A stretch of 64,000 nucleotides of DNA, taken from contig SRSI01000035.1 of NCBI GenBank assembly GCA_005656395.1, positions 248,001 through 312,000 of the forward strand, written 5' to 3'. The notes beneath the pieces are model-generated. The model was not told where the DNA came from. It searched no databases and was given only the letters and a program-made list of their open reading frames with translations. Below, one piece after another: positions 12,077 to 23,570 of this stretch (its first letter is position 1; each line of letters starts with the position of its first letter). This DNA comes from Strongyloides papillosus. Its lineage: Eukaryota > Nematoda > Chromadorea > Rhabditida > Strongyloididae. The position numbers and the translations under genes were made by a program.

Positions 12077-13063
12077 ATGTTTAAGGCATTATTCATAACT
12101 TTCTTATTATTACTATGTAATAAAACATATGGAGAAGATTATAAACCATTTACTCGATCTGGAAGAATCGAACTTTTAGGTGTCGTAACATCATATAATC
12201 ATACTGTTTATCCTCAAAATGGTACATGGATATTTATGTCTATAATTATTCCAGAATTAGTGAAAGGAAATATTAATGCTCATTCAGATGATGTTGATGA
12301 AATTTTTAATTTAATAGCTATTACAAGACAAGATATTGCTGCACATTTTAATGAATACTTTTATGAAACATATCAATCATTTCGTATTTCTCTCATGTGT
12401 ATTTCGGTAAATATATAAATTTTAAGTTTTTAATATTAATATTTTAAGGGATCATATTTTAATGATAATCCTCAAATTCGAAGGCTTAACACAACAACAG
12501 GAGAGATGTCATTATACATACAATGTTATAAAAATAACACAAAATTAGTTGGTTTACCAGTATTGACAAATTCTACAGCTTCATTAAAATCAAAAACTCC
12601 TGTAAATTGTCATATCAATAAATCTAATTGTACGGAAGGGTATTGTGTGATGTTTGAAAGAAAAGTTTTTCTAGGAGAAACAAATTTAGTTTCTGTTATT
12701 CAAGATTTTTATTGTCCAAATGATTTTTATAACTTTCTTAATTTTGAATCTGCTAATAATATTTTTGTTGTAAGTTATACGACTACAGTATTAAGTGCAG
12801 CACAAATTTGTATGCAATTATCTAGTAACGGTATTGTTAATATTCATGGAAAACTTTCTTTTTTCTGGTGGGTTTCATGTTATCATCCGAGTCTGAATGT
12901 TGAAAGGAAATTTTCACCATTACCAGCATTTCCTGAAACAAATTCTACGAACTTATACCCTAATATAATAAATGCAAGTATCGGAAAAGCAAAAGTTCTA
13001 TGTAGCCATATTTTCATAGAAGCTTTTATAATAATTTTCGTAATTTTATATTATATTAATTAA
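12077..13063 (+). CDS. Secreted cysteine-rich orphan, family A member 2
   Basis: Exons 12077-12406 (330 bp) and 12449-13063 (615 bp), 42 bp phase-0 intron; 314 residues, the same exon lengths as member 1. Signal peptide about 1-19, then GTWIFMSIIIPELVKGNINA, matching the paralogue pattern. The signature is CTEGYCVMFERKVF, followed by FYCPNDFYNFLNFE and FFWWVSCYHP. Several sequons. A hydrophobic C-terminal tail (IFIEAFIIIFVILYYIN) suits a GPI signal. Only 140 bp separate it from member 1. Function unknown. Confidence 0.82.
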
Positions 13064-13555
13064 ATATTCTTTTATTATACTAGTAGAAATTTGTATAACA
13101 AATATACTTTTATAAAATTTATCTTTTTTCAGATCAAATATCAAGAAAGTTTACACAATTTATTAAAATACATTATCTTTAAAAATTAAGAACTAATTTA
13201 GTAAATATTTACAGTGTAATAATATAAAATAAAAAATTGATAACTTTAAATTTTCACCTTCAAGAAATTTGAACAAAAGGTAATTACTTAAATATAGAAT
13301 AAATATAACAACGGATAATTTTAGTTTCAATTATGATATTAAACAAGCGATTTACGTTAATAGATCACAATTTTTCCTTTATATATTATACTTCTTTTAA
13401 AAAATTTCTATAAAAATTTTGATCTTTGATTGTTTACGAGTAGGTATGAACAAATAATTGCGAGTTGTCAATAAAATAAACAATTTCTTGTATTATTTTT
13501 AATATTTAGTTTCATTTTATTTTATGCTGATTATAGAAGTATTAATAATTTTGAA
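13064..13555. other. Intergenic upstream of aldo-keto reductase
   Basis: A+T-rich with no frame of note. It holds the 3' end of the secreted gene and presumably the reductase promoter. TGATTATAG just before the first exon could be a trans-splice acceptor, but this is not decisive. Confidence 0.5.
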
Positions 13556-14508
13556 ATGACTACTCAAGTTGATCACACTCTTACATTATCTAATGGCATT
13601 AAAATGCCAATTCTTGGTCTTGGAACATGGCAGGTAAGTAATTCGAAAAATCCTTTTCATTTTTTTAGTCTTCATCTGATGAAGGTAAAAATGCTATCAA
13701 ATGTGCCTTGGATAATGGTTACAGATTAATTGACACAGCTAAATTCTATGAAAATGAAACTGAAATCGGAGAAGTTCTTAAAGAATATTTTGAATCAGGA
13801 AAATTAAAAAGAGAGGATGTTTTTATAACAACCAAATTATGGTGTACACATAATCGAAAAGAAGATGTTGAATCTGAATTGAGAAATTCTCTGAAAAGAT
13901 TACAACTTGATTATATTGATCTCTACCTTATTCATGTGCCATTATGTTATGATCATGAATTTACAAAGATAGACGAGACTGTTAAGATGGAAGACACATG
14001 GAAAGGAATGGAGGACGTTTATGAGAAAGGACTAGCAAAATCAATAGGAGTTTCAAACTTCTCAAATGAAGAGATTTCAAGAATTATGGAGATCGCCAAA
14101 GTTCCAATACACAACTCTCAAGTTGAGTTACATATTTACTGGCCTCAAACTGAACATCAAAAAGTCTGTAAACAGTACAACATATCCCTAACTGCATACT
14201 CACCAATTGGTTCTCCAGGACGATTTAATTTCAAGTTAGGTAAATTTGAGGAAAGTAAAGTAGCATTGGAGGATGAAGTTGCTTTGAAATTATCTAAAAA
14301 GTACAATAAAACAACAGCTCAAATATTGTTACGACATATAATACAAAAAAATATTTGTGTTATTCCAAAATCATCCAATCCTAAAAGAATTATTGAAAAT
14401 TTAAAGATATTTGATTTTTCTTTGACTGATAAGGAAATGGAAGAACTAGACAATATACAATATAGAAAGAAACTTTTCCTTCTTGATGATATGAAACAAA
14501 TTTTATAA
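13556..14508 (+). CDS. Aldo-keto reductase (NADPH-dependent carbonyl reductase)
   Basis: Exons 13556-13633 and 13669-14508, with an intron of only 35 bp; 305 residues (family usually about 315). The first exon supplies the N-terminal strand (TLSNGIKMPILGLGTWQ), which the long second frame lacks. The catalytic tetrad is complete: Asp48 and Tyr53 (LIDTAKFYENE), Lys82 (FITTKLW) and His115 (LYLIHVPL). The strand motif SIGVSNFS and the cofactor-binding IPKSSNPKRI near the C-terminus are present, so NADPH is the expected cofactor. By family it reduces aldehydes and ketones in the cytosol, often as detoxification. The substrate cannot be read from the sequence. It sits inside the family A array but is unrelated to it. 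Confidence 0.95.
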
Positions 14509-14628
14509 AATAACACGATAAGATGATTAAAAATCGTTTATTATAAAATAAATGGATACTCTAAAAATGTTTAAATACATAATACCGCGTTATAGATAGA
14601 TTCGTAGTTAAAAAAAGTTTTTTTATGG

Positions 14629-15381
14629 TTAAAAAATACATGGTTGATTCCAATTTGCCTTTTGTGTTCCAACCTGAATTGGTTCTGTCCTCATTTTATT
14701 GAATTTTTTTAAATTTGACCGATTTTTTACAATTACACTAGTTTTTTTATACAATATATAACATTTCCTTAATCCTAAAGTCCAAAAAAGGAGAAAAACT
14801 ATTGCCCCGGAACACTGAATTAAAACATTCATGTATTTACTCATACCTTTTGTAAAAATTTCTCTATTTACATTATTGAAGGGATCTCGGATCTCTAAAA
14901 CATATATTTTATGAATTGTAGAATAACATATATATTGACAAATTCTTAAAACAATTATGATCATTAACAAAGACTGAAATATAAAAAGAAACATTTATAT
15001 AAAAAATTGACAAATCATACCTGACATATTATGTACGCTACATTAGTATATTTATAATTTTTGAATTTTTTATAATAACCAATATAAAAAATAATAATAA
15101 AAAGGCATGTGATTATTAATCCTATCCCTCCAATTAATAGTGAATTCTCTTCAAGTCTAAATAAGCACTAAAAGTAGATAATATATAAAACATTAGAATA
15201 ATATTGTTAGAAATCTTACAAAATACACACCAAGTTGGCATATTAAATTCACCAAGCAAATACAAAGTACTGTATTTGTTTGTTTATCACAATTTTTAAC
15301 TTTATTCTCTAATGGATAACTTTTTTTAGCTTTGTGGTTTCCATTGTCTTCAATGAATATTGTAACATTTTTAAGCACCAT
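14629..15381 (-). CDS. Four-helix membrane protein, three exons, unknown
   Basis: Minus-strand exons 15381-15220, 15167-15021 and 14973-14629, introns of 52 and 47 bp, all phase 0; 217 residues. The middle exon has no ATG of its own and is easily missed. Four hydrophobic segments fit a tetraspan topology: about 38-54 (VLCICLVNLICQLGVYF), 65-83 (LLIGGIGLIITCLFIIIFYI), about 105-120, and about 156-176 (GAIVFLLFWTLGL). The N-terminus is polar and lysine-rich; the C-terminus is basic and presumably cytosolic. There is no CCG motif of tetraspanins and no family I recognise. It converges with the aldo-keto reductase, 120 bp away. Confidence 0.65.
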
Positions 15382-16126
15382 ATTATAGTGACAAAATACT
15401 ATAATACCAAACTTAAATATGTTTGAAATGAAAATAACTTTTTTTTGTCATCAAAAAAGTCAAAAAAAATCACGTAAAGTGGTATTTATTGGAAAAAATA
15501 AGCTGTTTATGAGTATAGTACTTAAAAGAGATAATATAATTTATATAGAAAAAATATTAGTTGATGTATGTTTTAGTGTTAAATGAATGTGTATCAAAGT
15601 GATAATGTTCTTACTATGATAATAATATTACAAACAAAATTGTAATAACAATTTTATTGTTATGATATCCCAATAAATTTAGTTATGCTTTAGTTACTAT
15701 TTGTTATGGTTAATGGTTAAAAATAGTTTATATGTATTGTTAATATATCAACGGAAGTATTCTATTTCCTGATTTAAAATGACGTATGTTAATAAAATTT
15801 TTTACAGGTTAGAGTTGATTGACGTATAAAATTTTGAGGATTAAAAGATTTATTAAAATGTATTTGTGTTAAAATTTATTTTTTATTAAATTTTTTTCAA
15901 TTTTAATATAATTAAATTATTGGTGTATGATTGGTCTAATGCATTAGAGTTAATATTTTTATCGATGAATGAAGGTAATGTTTTTATCAATTGTAAATAC
16001 TAAAGATTAAAAGGTAAAAAATCAGTTTTCATTATATTTTTTAAGATTTCCTAATGATTAAATTGATAAGTTGTCTTCTTTTATTTGACAATAAAATAAT
16101 TTTTTCATTAAATTTATTTACTTAAA
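15382..16126. other. Intergenic, divergent promoters
   Basis: Lies between the divergent membrane-protein gene (minus) and secreted family A member 3 (plus). Extremely A+T-rich, no coding frame and no RNA gene seen. Confidence 0.55.
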
Positions 16127-17121
16127 ATGATGAAATCATTTATTAAAATAACTATCTTTATACAATGTCTTATTATTATTGTTAGATCACAACAAGAAAC
16201 CGAAAATACAAACAATTTTTCATACGTAAATGGTGAATTAGAAGTATTTAATGGTGTGGATGGTAATTGTACTGACAGTAAATATATTTTTATAACGTTT
16301 TTGTTTAACAAATTAACTTATGGACAGTTCAATGGGTGTTTGGATACTGGAATAAAAATTATTAATAATGCTATTACCTCCAGACTTGATATTTTAAATG
16401 TTTTTAGTTATATTTATGATAAAAATAAACAATTTTTTGATATTGAAAAAATCTGTTTAGTAAGTTGTTTTTACAATATTTTTAAAACATTTTTTTATAA
16501 ATTTAGTATGAAAAAAATATTAAACTTACAAAGTTATCACTAACAGGAAAAATGACGATGTACCTGTTTTGTTCAGTGAATAAAATTACAGACACATCAA
16601 TTCAACCATGCATCAAATCTCCGTCCCATTCAATGGAGACAGTCAAATGTGGGAGCGATGATAGTAATATATCATGTAGAGAAGGATCATGTGGAATGTA
16701 TCAAAGAATTATTTTTGATCGGAAGAAAAATGTGACATTTTCGGCAGAAAAAATTATGTGTACTCATCAAATAATTAGTTTCCTTTGTATAGAAAGGCAA
16801 AAGTATCGTTCTTATGTAACTTTTGATCAAAGTATTATAAATGCATCCTCTAAATGTGCTAATTATGAAAATCTTATTTATTTAGTTATAGATAGATATT
16901 ATTCGTTCTATTGGTTGATTCAATGTTACAATCATTCAGTAAATAATTTTGTTTTTCCAAACCCACCTGATCTTGGTAACACAAATGATTTAGATGGAAT
17001 AACAAATTCTGGACAATCGTTGCTTCAAAAGTTTTATTTAGATTTTTTTATAAAATTACCTCAAACATTAATTCTATTCACATTCCTAGGTTTTATTATT
17101 GTATTATTTGATCAATTATAA
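16127..17121 (+). CDS. Secreted cysteine-rich orphan, family A member 3
   Basis: Exons 16127-16459 (333 bp) and 16507-17121 (615 bp), 47 bp phase-0 intron; 315 residues. Signal peptide about 1-21 (two adjacent ATG codons; the first was taken). The N-terminal half has YIFITFLFNKLTYGQFNGCL in the place of the paralogues' WIFLSLNIPGLA segment. The signature is CREGSCGMYQRIIF, followed by IMCTHQIISFL and FYWLIQCYNH. The tail is strongly hydrophobic (LILFTFLGFIIVLF), again GPI- or membrane-like. The second exon is 615 bp, as in members 1 and 2, although the proteins have diverged greatly. Function unknown. Confidence 0.8.
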
Positions 17122-17261
17122 TTTTATTTCATAAAAAGCAAACATTTAAACATCATCCTCCAGATTGATTCTATTCACATAAATTGTATAAAATTTTTAC
17201 TTCAAAGAGTTAGCACTTTGTACTAATAGCATTTACAAATTTTAAAAATCATTCAAATAAA

Positions 17262-18224
17262 ATGCTAATTATTCTTATTTCATTGATTATACTTTTAACA
17301 ATGCCATTAATTGATTCTAACTGTTCTACATTTCAAAATTATTATTTTCTCGGTAATCTAACAAAAACAAATGAATCTGAAATTGAATGTAAAGATAAGA
17401 AAGAAGATTGTGTCTACATATCAATTGATTTTCCGGCTTTAGCAATTGGTAGTCTTCAGTCATGCTCCAGTAAAGTATCAGAGATATTAACAAAAATATT
17501 TGAGGAACGTTTAGATATTCTTGAGTTACTTTATAGAATAAAGAATAACAAAACTAATTTATATGAAGTTGATTATTTCTGTAAAAATTATAATGCTAAA
17601 GTATGGGAAGAAAATTCTATGTCAGGAAAAATAAAACTTTACACTGATTGTTATGAACAAAATACTATTTTTAATGAGACAAATATTATAAAATTCAAAC
17701 CACCAATATCTTCAGCAGTACCTGTATTATGTTATAATGATGAAGAGAATTATAAAACATGTACAGAAGGTTTTTGTTCAAATTTTCAAATATCGTATTT
17801 AGCTGAACCCGGAAATTATCAACAAAAAGCATCAATGATAACTTGTCCAAATTCAATATTTAATTTTTTAGAAGATCTCAACTGTGATGAGTTGTTACAT
17901 GATTCACTTAAAAATGATCTTCGCATTATTGGGGAACATTGTGTATCAATGGATCGTTTTGAAAAAGTTGTAATAAACGGATCACGCTCATATTATTATT
18001 ATATTAATTGTTACAATCCTTTAATTGTTGGTAATCAAACACAACCAAAAATACCTGTAATAAATAATACAAATGTTGATTCATCACCACAAGGTGATGG
18101 TAATAATAATATGGCTAAAAATAACTCTAATCAATCTTCATTATTATTATATTTGGTATTCTTTAAAACAATCAAAGATTATATGGAAAATGTATTTACT
18201 ATGCATACTAAATATGAACGGTGA
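17262..18224 (+). CDS. Secreted cysteine-rich orphan, family A member 4 (intronless)
   Basis: A single exon, 320 residues. Signal peptide about 1-20. The paralogue pattern is clear: CVYISIDFPALAIGSLQSC, then CTEGFCSNFQISYL, MITCPNSIFNFL and YYYYINCYNP. At the point where the other three members have their intron (after YFC) this gene reads straight through (KNYNAKVWEENS), so the intron was lost here, or gained before members 1-3 split. The C-terminal region has a shorter hydrophobic stretch (SSLLLYLVFF) followed by a polar end, so a GPI signal is less likely than in its paralogues. Function unknown. Confidence 0.82.
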   Translation: MLIILISLIILLTMPLIDSNCSTFQNYYFLGNLTKTNESEIECKDKKEDCVYISIDFPALAIGSLQSCSSKVSEILTKIFEERLDILELLYRIKNNKTNLYEVDYFCKNYNAKVWEENSMSGKIKLYTDCYEQNTIFNETNIIKFKPPISSAVPVLCYNDEENYKTCTEGFCSNFQISYLAEPGNYQQKASMITCPNSIFNFLEDLNCDELLHDSLKNDLRIIGEHCVSMDRFEKVVINGSRSYYYYINCYNPLIVGNQTQPKIPVINNTNVDSSPQGDGNNNMAKNNSNQSSLLLYLVFFKTIKDYMENVFTMHTKYER

Positions 18225-19473
18225 ATTTTAGATGGTTTTATTAATGGAATTTACAATATATGTTATTTTCAAGAAAATATGTTAATTAAGTATATTATTT
18301 TACTTTATTATTATCATTATTTTTATAAAATATATTATTTAAGTATATTATTTTACTTTATCACTATCATTATTTTTGTAAAATAAAAGTTTATTTAAAT
18401 ATTTAAATTCCATTTTTTTATTAAAGAGTTTATCTAAAGATTCATTAATATACTTTTTCTTAATTTCGACAAAGATTACAACAGAAAGGTAACTAAAATT
18501 AATTAGGAATTATGTTAATAACACTTTATATAATTGATTTTAAAAAGTGTTAAATTTAGATTATTTGTGGCTAAAATTAGTTTATTTCATTAAGCACTAA
18601 TTCTATAAGCTGATAGTTTACTTTAATTTGCTTTCAATCATTAATATAAATAATTTTATTTTTTTAAATATTATTTAAAAACAACAATCAGGAAGTGAAA
18701 TAACTATTTATAAGTCTATTGAATTTTAAATGAAAAATAAATTCAAACATAATAATTAAAAAATCGTTACTAATTTTAGAAATATGACTCATAAACTCAA
18801 TTATAAACAAATTGACATTGTACAATGTAATCCAAAGTTATTTTATTTAACAAATTTTATAGTTTAATTGTTGTTATATGAATTAAACCATAAATACATT
18901 GTAAACTCTTGTCATGAAATAAGCGAAAAATAACAGTTCTTTTTTAGATATACTTATAGTTTAATGTGTTGAAAACACAAAATTGTAAAGTAAAAGAGGG
19001 AAAATATTTTATACATAGATCACCATTCTATTTGTTAAGAACAAGGAAGGGAAATTAAAAAATTAATATTAATTTAATAAGTTTTAAGTAATTACATAAA
19101 TAATGTAATTTTACTTTTATAATCTATCAAATTCCAACAAATTTAACCTAGGTACTAAAAAGCTACTTTTAATTTATATTTTCTAATGTCAAAGTCACAA
19201 AAAAGGATAGAAAAAAGAATTGTAATAAGCTTAGGTAATTGAATTTTTATGTGGCAGACATAATAATTTCTAAAAAAGTAAAAGTTTATAAGTATATAAA
19301 TAAATTTATTCTAAACCAAGATACTTTACGTGGGAGACACAATTGATACAATTTCTAGAAAATTTTTATATATTATTTATACCACTAATTTTTTATAACT
19401 ATTTTTTATTTTGGCGATTATATAAATAAAAAATTTCTTAAAAAAATCTGTATTTCCATTATATTATTATTCG
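18225..19473. other. Intergenic upstream of chemoreceptor
   Basis: About 1.2 kb without a gene. It starts with a 53 bp tandem duplication (18285-18390); the rest is A+T-rich sequence in which I see nothing specific. Confidence 0.5.
18285..18390. repeat. Two-copy tandem repeat, period 53 bp
   Basis: The block AAGTATATTATTTTACTTTA plus the following TTATCATTATTTTT-like stretch occurs twice, 53 bases apart, with a few mismatches. It lies just after the last family A gene, possibly in its 3' UTR. Confidence 0.6.
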
Positions 19474-20477
19474 ATGGTTCCAGTCACTGTCACGAGTATA
19501 GGTAATTTTTGATTCCTTATAAATATTTTTATTTTATAGTTGTACGAATATTCCTTGGACTTTTGGCAATATGTGATTTTTTTTCCTTAATTTTTTACAT
19601 AGTATTGTTAATATTTATGATCAAACGCCGTTTGAAGAATGACAAAATTGTGACAAAACAATTTCATACACTTTGTATTTTTAATGGAATACTTGATATA
19701 ATATTTATAGTGGAAGAATATTTTTCAAATCGTTTTCCATTAATAGGATTTTTTCAAAATTTTTATTTAGGAGATTATACAAAATCTAAAATTTCAGGAC
19801 TTTTATACATTTTTACAGTATTCTATATATTATATGTATCACTTTCTGGGATAACTCTAACATTTAACAGATATTATGCTATTGTTTATCCTTTAAAATA
19901 TGATAAATTTTGGAGTGGTGGTCGCTTAATTTTCTTAACAATATGGCCAGCTTTACTTTTATCACCACTTTTTATAATATTCTATGGTATAAAAGTAAAT
20001 TTTGTAATTGAATCTGAAAGTGGTAGAATGGCCCTCATTGTAATAGATCCAAAATTTACTATAATAATATGGCGAATGACATTAACTATTCATTTAGTTG
20101 CAATTGTAATAAATGGATTCCTCAATGTTATGGTAATACGGGGAATAAAAAATCATCTAAAGAATAGTATTCACTCATATTTTTTTGCTAAATTTAACTC
20201 AACAATGGCTAAATATGCATTTTTTTATTTTGCAACACTTACCTTTGTTGTGATTCTAGAAGTTTTAATTTTTGTCTTTTTCTCAAATCAATTAATTAGT
20301 TTAGGATTTCACTCATTAACTATATATACTCTTGCTCAATCATTAATTGCCTTCTACTCACCTTATGCTTTAATATTAACGAACAAAGAAATTAGGAAGA
20401 AATTTTTCAAAGATCTCAATCTGAAGAAATTTTTCAAACATTTCAATTTGAAGAAATTTTATGGAAAAAAATGTTAA
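19474..20477 (+). CDS. Nematode 7TM chemoreceptor (Srv/Srg-like)
   Basis: Exons 19474-19501 (28 bp) and 19540-20477, with a 38 bp intron splitting a codon (g|tt); 321 residues. The tiny first exon supplies the only ATG; the long frame upstream of TM1 is intron sequence read through. Seven hydrophobic segments are visible, with TM3 ending in LTFNRYYAIVYPLKYDKFW, the motif typical of nematode serpentine receptor classes Srv/Srg/Sru, and PYALILTNKEIRKKFF after TM7. The lysine-rich C-terminus carries an imperfect internal repeat (FKDLNLKKFFKHFNLKKFY). Expected role: chemosensory GPCR in amphid neurons, ligand unknown. Assignment to a subfamily is approximate. Confidence 0.85.
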
Positions 20478-20713
20478 TTTTTATACTTATTTTTAATATA
20501 TTAAATGTTATTAACATATTAAAGTAAATAAAAATAACATATAAACAACAACTTTTTTTATAAACAACACACCTTCTACATTAGATATACACTTAAGTGA
20601 CAAATTAGCATAAAATATCATGAATATTTTATGAAAATCATGTGCATAATTATTTAATAAAATAAAATTTAACGTTAATTCAATAAAAAAATGATAAAGT
20701 ATTTATATCAAAA

Positions 20714-21343
20714 TTAGACGCAATTAGCTTCATACAATTGAACTTTTAAAATTTTATATTTAACAACACTGTTATAAAGTTTAGACCAAACAGCAGGAGT
20801 CATTTTTTTCTTGAACCTACAAAAGATACCTTCGATTTTGGCAGGAGTAAACATAGTGAGAGCCATATATGTTCCTTGATTGTAAATATATTGTTTTTCA
20901 TCTCCTTTTCCTTTCATTTTTATCATTTCACCTTGTAATTGCATACAAAATGGGGAAAGATTTGTAGAAATGTGTGTTGTAAATACATCCAAAAAGCCAG
21001 AAATTCCTCCACTATAATATACGGGTAAACCTAACCCAAATCCAGCTATTTTTGATGTTTGACTAAGTGTTAAGTTATTCATAAGATAATCAGTTAGAGA
21101 ACTACCAATAGTACTTATATTTTTTTCCTCGTATATCAAATCTAGTGCCAATTCAAAAAGCTAAACATAATAATTGTATAAAAAAACTTAACTTTCACTT
21201 ACTCCAACCACTTGATTATCCTCAAAAAATTCAGAAACATAATTTTTCCATCTTGTAACACCTCTACTCATCAAAGCAGAGCCATCTTGACAACTACCTT
21301 GTGTCAAAAGTACAAATAAAATAATACACAATAATTTATTCAT
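20714..21343 (-). CDS. Secreted orphan protein, 195 residues
   Basis: Minus-strand exons 21343-21203 and 21160-20714, 42 bp phase-0 intron; 195 residues. The first exon encodes a clear signal peptide (MNKLLCIILFVLLTQGSCQ) and RWKNYVSEFFEDN. The second encodes a largely helical-looking middle (ALDLIYEEKN, LTDYLMNNLTLSQ), a glycine-rich stretch (KIAGFGLGLPVYYSGG) and a C-terminal domain with three cysteines. Two NxT/NxS sequons. I recognise no family. It lies 223 bp downstream of the ADCK1-type gene on the same strand and converges with the chemoreceptor. Confidence 0.75.
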
Positions 21344-21566
21344 GTTTCAATAAACATAAACACACAAAATGATATTTAAAAATGAATATCATTATATAAA
21401 TTTTTGCAATAAAAAAAAGTTATACAGATTGAAACATTTTTATAAATACTAATCTCTTTTAATTTTAAATATTATTTATGTAAATGATGGAAATGTTTTA
21501 AATCTATACAAAACACTTGTTAAAATTATTAATTAATATTTATAAATTTATACCTAGAAAGATTTT

Positions 21567-23155
21567 TTATAAAAACCATACAAAATCTTTTATCATTAAA
21601 AATCTACTGTATATTTCAATTTTTAATAATCTCCAATACATGTCAAGCCACAATTTAAAATAACTAAATGTATTGTCAACTTTCCTTAATTTTTCTACAT
21701 ACACACTACTTGTACAGAATCTAGCCATTTCTATAAAGCTATCAGCCCTATTTGAGACACCCAATTTATATTCAATACTCCTAAGTAAATCATTAGTCTT
21801 GAGGATAAGTAACATTTCACGGGGCATATTTGCAAGAACCTCATTTATCCTTGAAGCAAGTTGTGTTGCGTATGATTTGATATGTTCAACCTCCTTTTCA
21901 TCCTTCTTTTTATTCTTGATACCTTGCTGAATTGACTCCCAACTTCTCATTGTAATGATACAAGCAAACAAATCATATAATTCACCAACACCCATTTCCG
22001 TTGAAATTCTTTTAACCTCCTTTAAATCAGGTTTCATTAAAGATAACCATAATTCAGAATACATAACACGAAAGTTGTCTTTTAAGGTTGAGTACAAACC
22101 ATGGTCTAATAACACTAGCTGAACTTTGCCTGTTTTTTTGTCTTTTGAAACTAGTAGATTTCCTGGATGGGGATCTGCATGAATATAACCCTTAGAAAAT
22201 ATCATTTCACTGAATAACCTTCCTATTTTTGAACAAATATCATGAACATTAATATTTTCTCTCTTTAAATAATCAATATCATTTATCTGTTTCCCCTCAC
22301 AAAATTCCATAGTTAAAATTTGCTTAGTACAGTAATTATACTTAATTTCGGGGACCTTCAAAAATGTTAAATGACTAAACATCCTCCTAACAGCATCAGC
22401 ATTTTTTGCTTCATGTAAAAAATCCAACTCCTTCGGAAGATTTTGTTTTGTCTCCTCAACTAACCACATTAAATTGAAATCAGGAAATAAATTTTTAGCA
22501 GCAACTGCAAAAAATTCCATCGTCTTTAAATCAATGTTACTCCTTAACAAAACTTTTGGATGTTGTACTTTTACGGCAACTTTTTCATTTGTGTCTTTAA
22601 GAGTTGCTATATGTACCTGACCAAGTGATGCTGATCCTATTGGCTCATGATCAAATGAACTAAACACCTCATCCATAGGTTTTTTTAAATTTTTCTCAAC
22701 CAACCTTTTGACATCATCAAATTCCGTCTTTGGAGCAGCTGAGAACAGTTCACCCAATGTAGAGGTATATTCTTGTGGGATTAAATACTCCATAACAGCA
22801 ATTAACTGCCCCATCTTGATAAATGTTCCCCCATTTAATTGACACAATTTTAAAATTTTTTCCGCTGATCTTTTATGTGTCTCTTTGATACTTTTATTAT
22901 AATCATCAGTACCCTTCTCTAATCCTCGTAAACTAAGTTTATAATCAACAAAAACCCTAGAAGCCTACTATTAAGTTTAATTATTTCAAAATAGGTGTTA
23001 CTTACAACAATCCCTGCTCTTGCGAATCTAATTAAACCGATATTTGAAAGCTCGTATTCATTTTGATGGAGAGTATATGCAAAAGTTCCACCACCGATGA
23101 TTGTTGTTGTTGATAGAATTGCTGTGGCTAGTTTTTTGGTTGTTACCCGGAGCAT
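21567..23155 (-). CDS. ADCK1: ADCK1-type atypical kinase (UbiB/ABC1 family)
   Basis: Minus-strand exons 23155-23006 and 22964-21567, 41 bp phase-0 intron; 515 residues (human ADCK1 about 530). An earlier in-frame extension has no ATG, so translation begins at MLRVTTKK. After an N-terminal hydrophobic segment come the UbiB-family marks in order: KxGQ motif (GTFIKMGQL), Ala/Gly-rich loop (GSASLGQVH), ion-pair lysine (VAVKVQHP), ELDFLHEAKNA, catalytic HADPHPGN and metal-binding LLDHG. The strings NLPKELDFL, LTMEF and DLFACIITMRSW match ADCK1 better than COQ8. ADCK1 is a mitochondrial protein of the UbiB family linked to mitochondrial and lipid homeostasis; its substrate is not settled. Confidence 0.92.
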
Positions 23156-23570
23156 TTCTTTTTCTGATTTGTCCTGTTGAAGTACGAAGTAACACCCTAC
23201 CAATGTAAACAAAATAATTTATCTTAAACAGATGGGTTAATGTACACTAGCTCTATCTAAAAATAAGTGAAACTAGAGTACATTTTATGTGATAATGTTT
23301 AGTTTTCGAACTTCTGTCCCATAGTCATAAGACTTCTTTTAGAGGTAGTTGTTCTTACCATTAACTTTCAAATCATCGAAACTGAAAGTACATGAGACTA
23401 TAAATTCATAATCAGAAAATAAGTATTTGAAATGAAAAAACTTGATGTATTTGAGGTTCAAATTTTAAAGCCTTGCTTATAATATTATTGCCCTTCAACA
23501 TATTTAAAGCGAAGGAAAAATGTGTCAAATTGTTAAAAAAACTTTATTCTCAAGATAATAAAAAATATCA
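23156..23570. other. Intergenic between monooxygenase and ADCK1-type gene
   Basis: No gene. Reading on the minus strand, TTCAACAG lies about 20 bases before the ADCK1 start codon and could be a trans-splice acceptor, not proven. Confidence 0.4.

Noticed and set aside
14319..14516. Minus-strand frame opposite the end of the aldo-keto reductase
   Set aside because: Fully overlaps well-conserved sense coding sequence, including the cofactor-binding motif.
19509..19539. Chemoreceptor start inside the long frame (IPYKYFYFI)
   Set aside because: It begins with TTG. The stretch is the 38 bp intron; the upstream 28 bp exon supplies ATG and the splice restores the TM1 frame.
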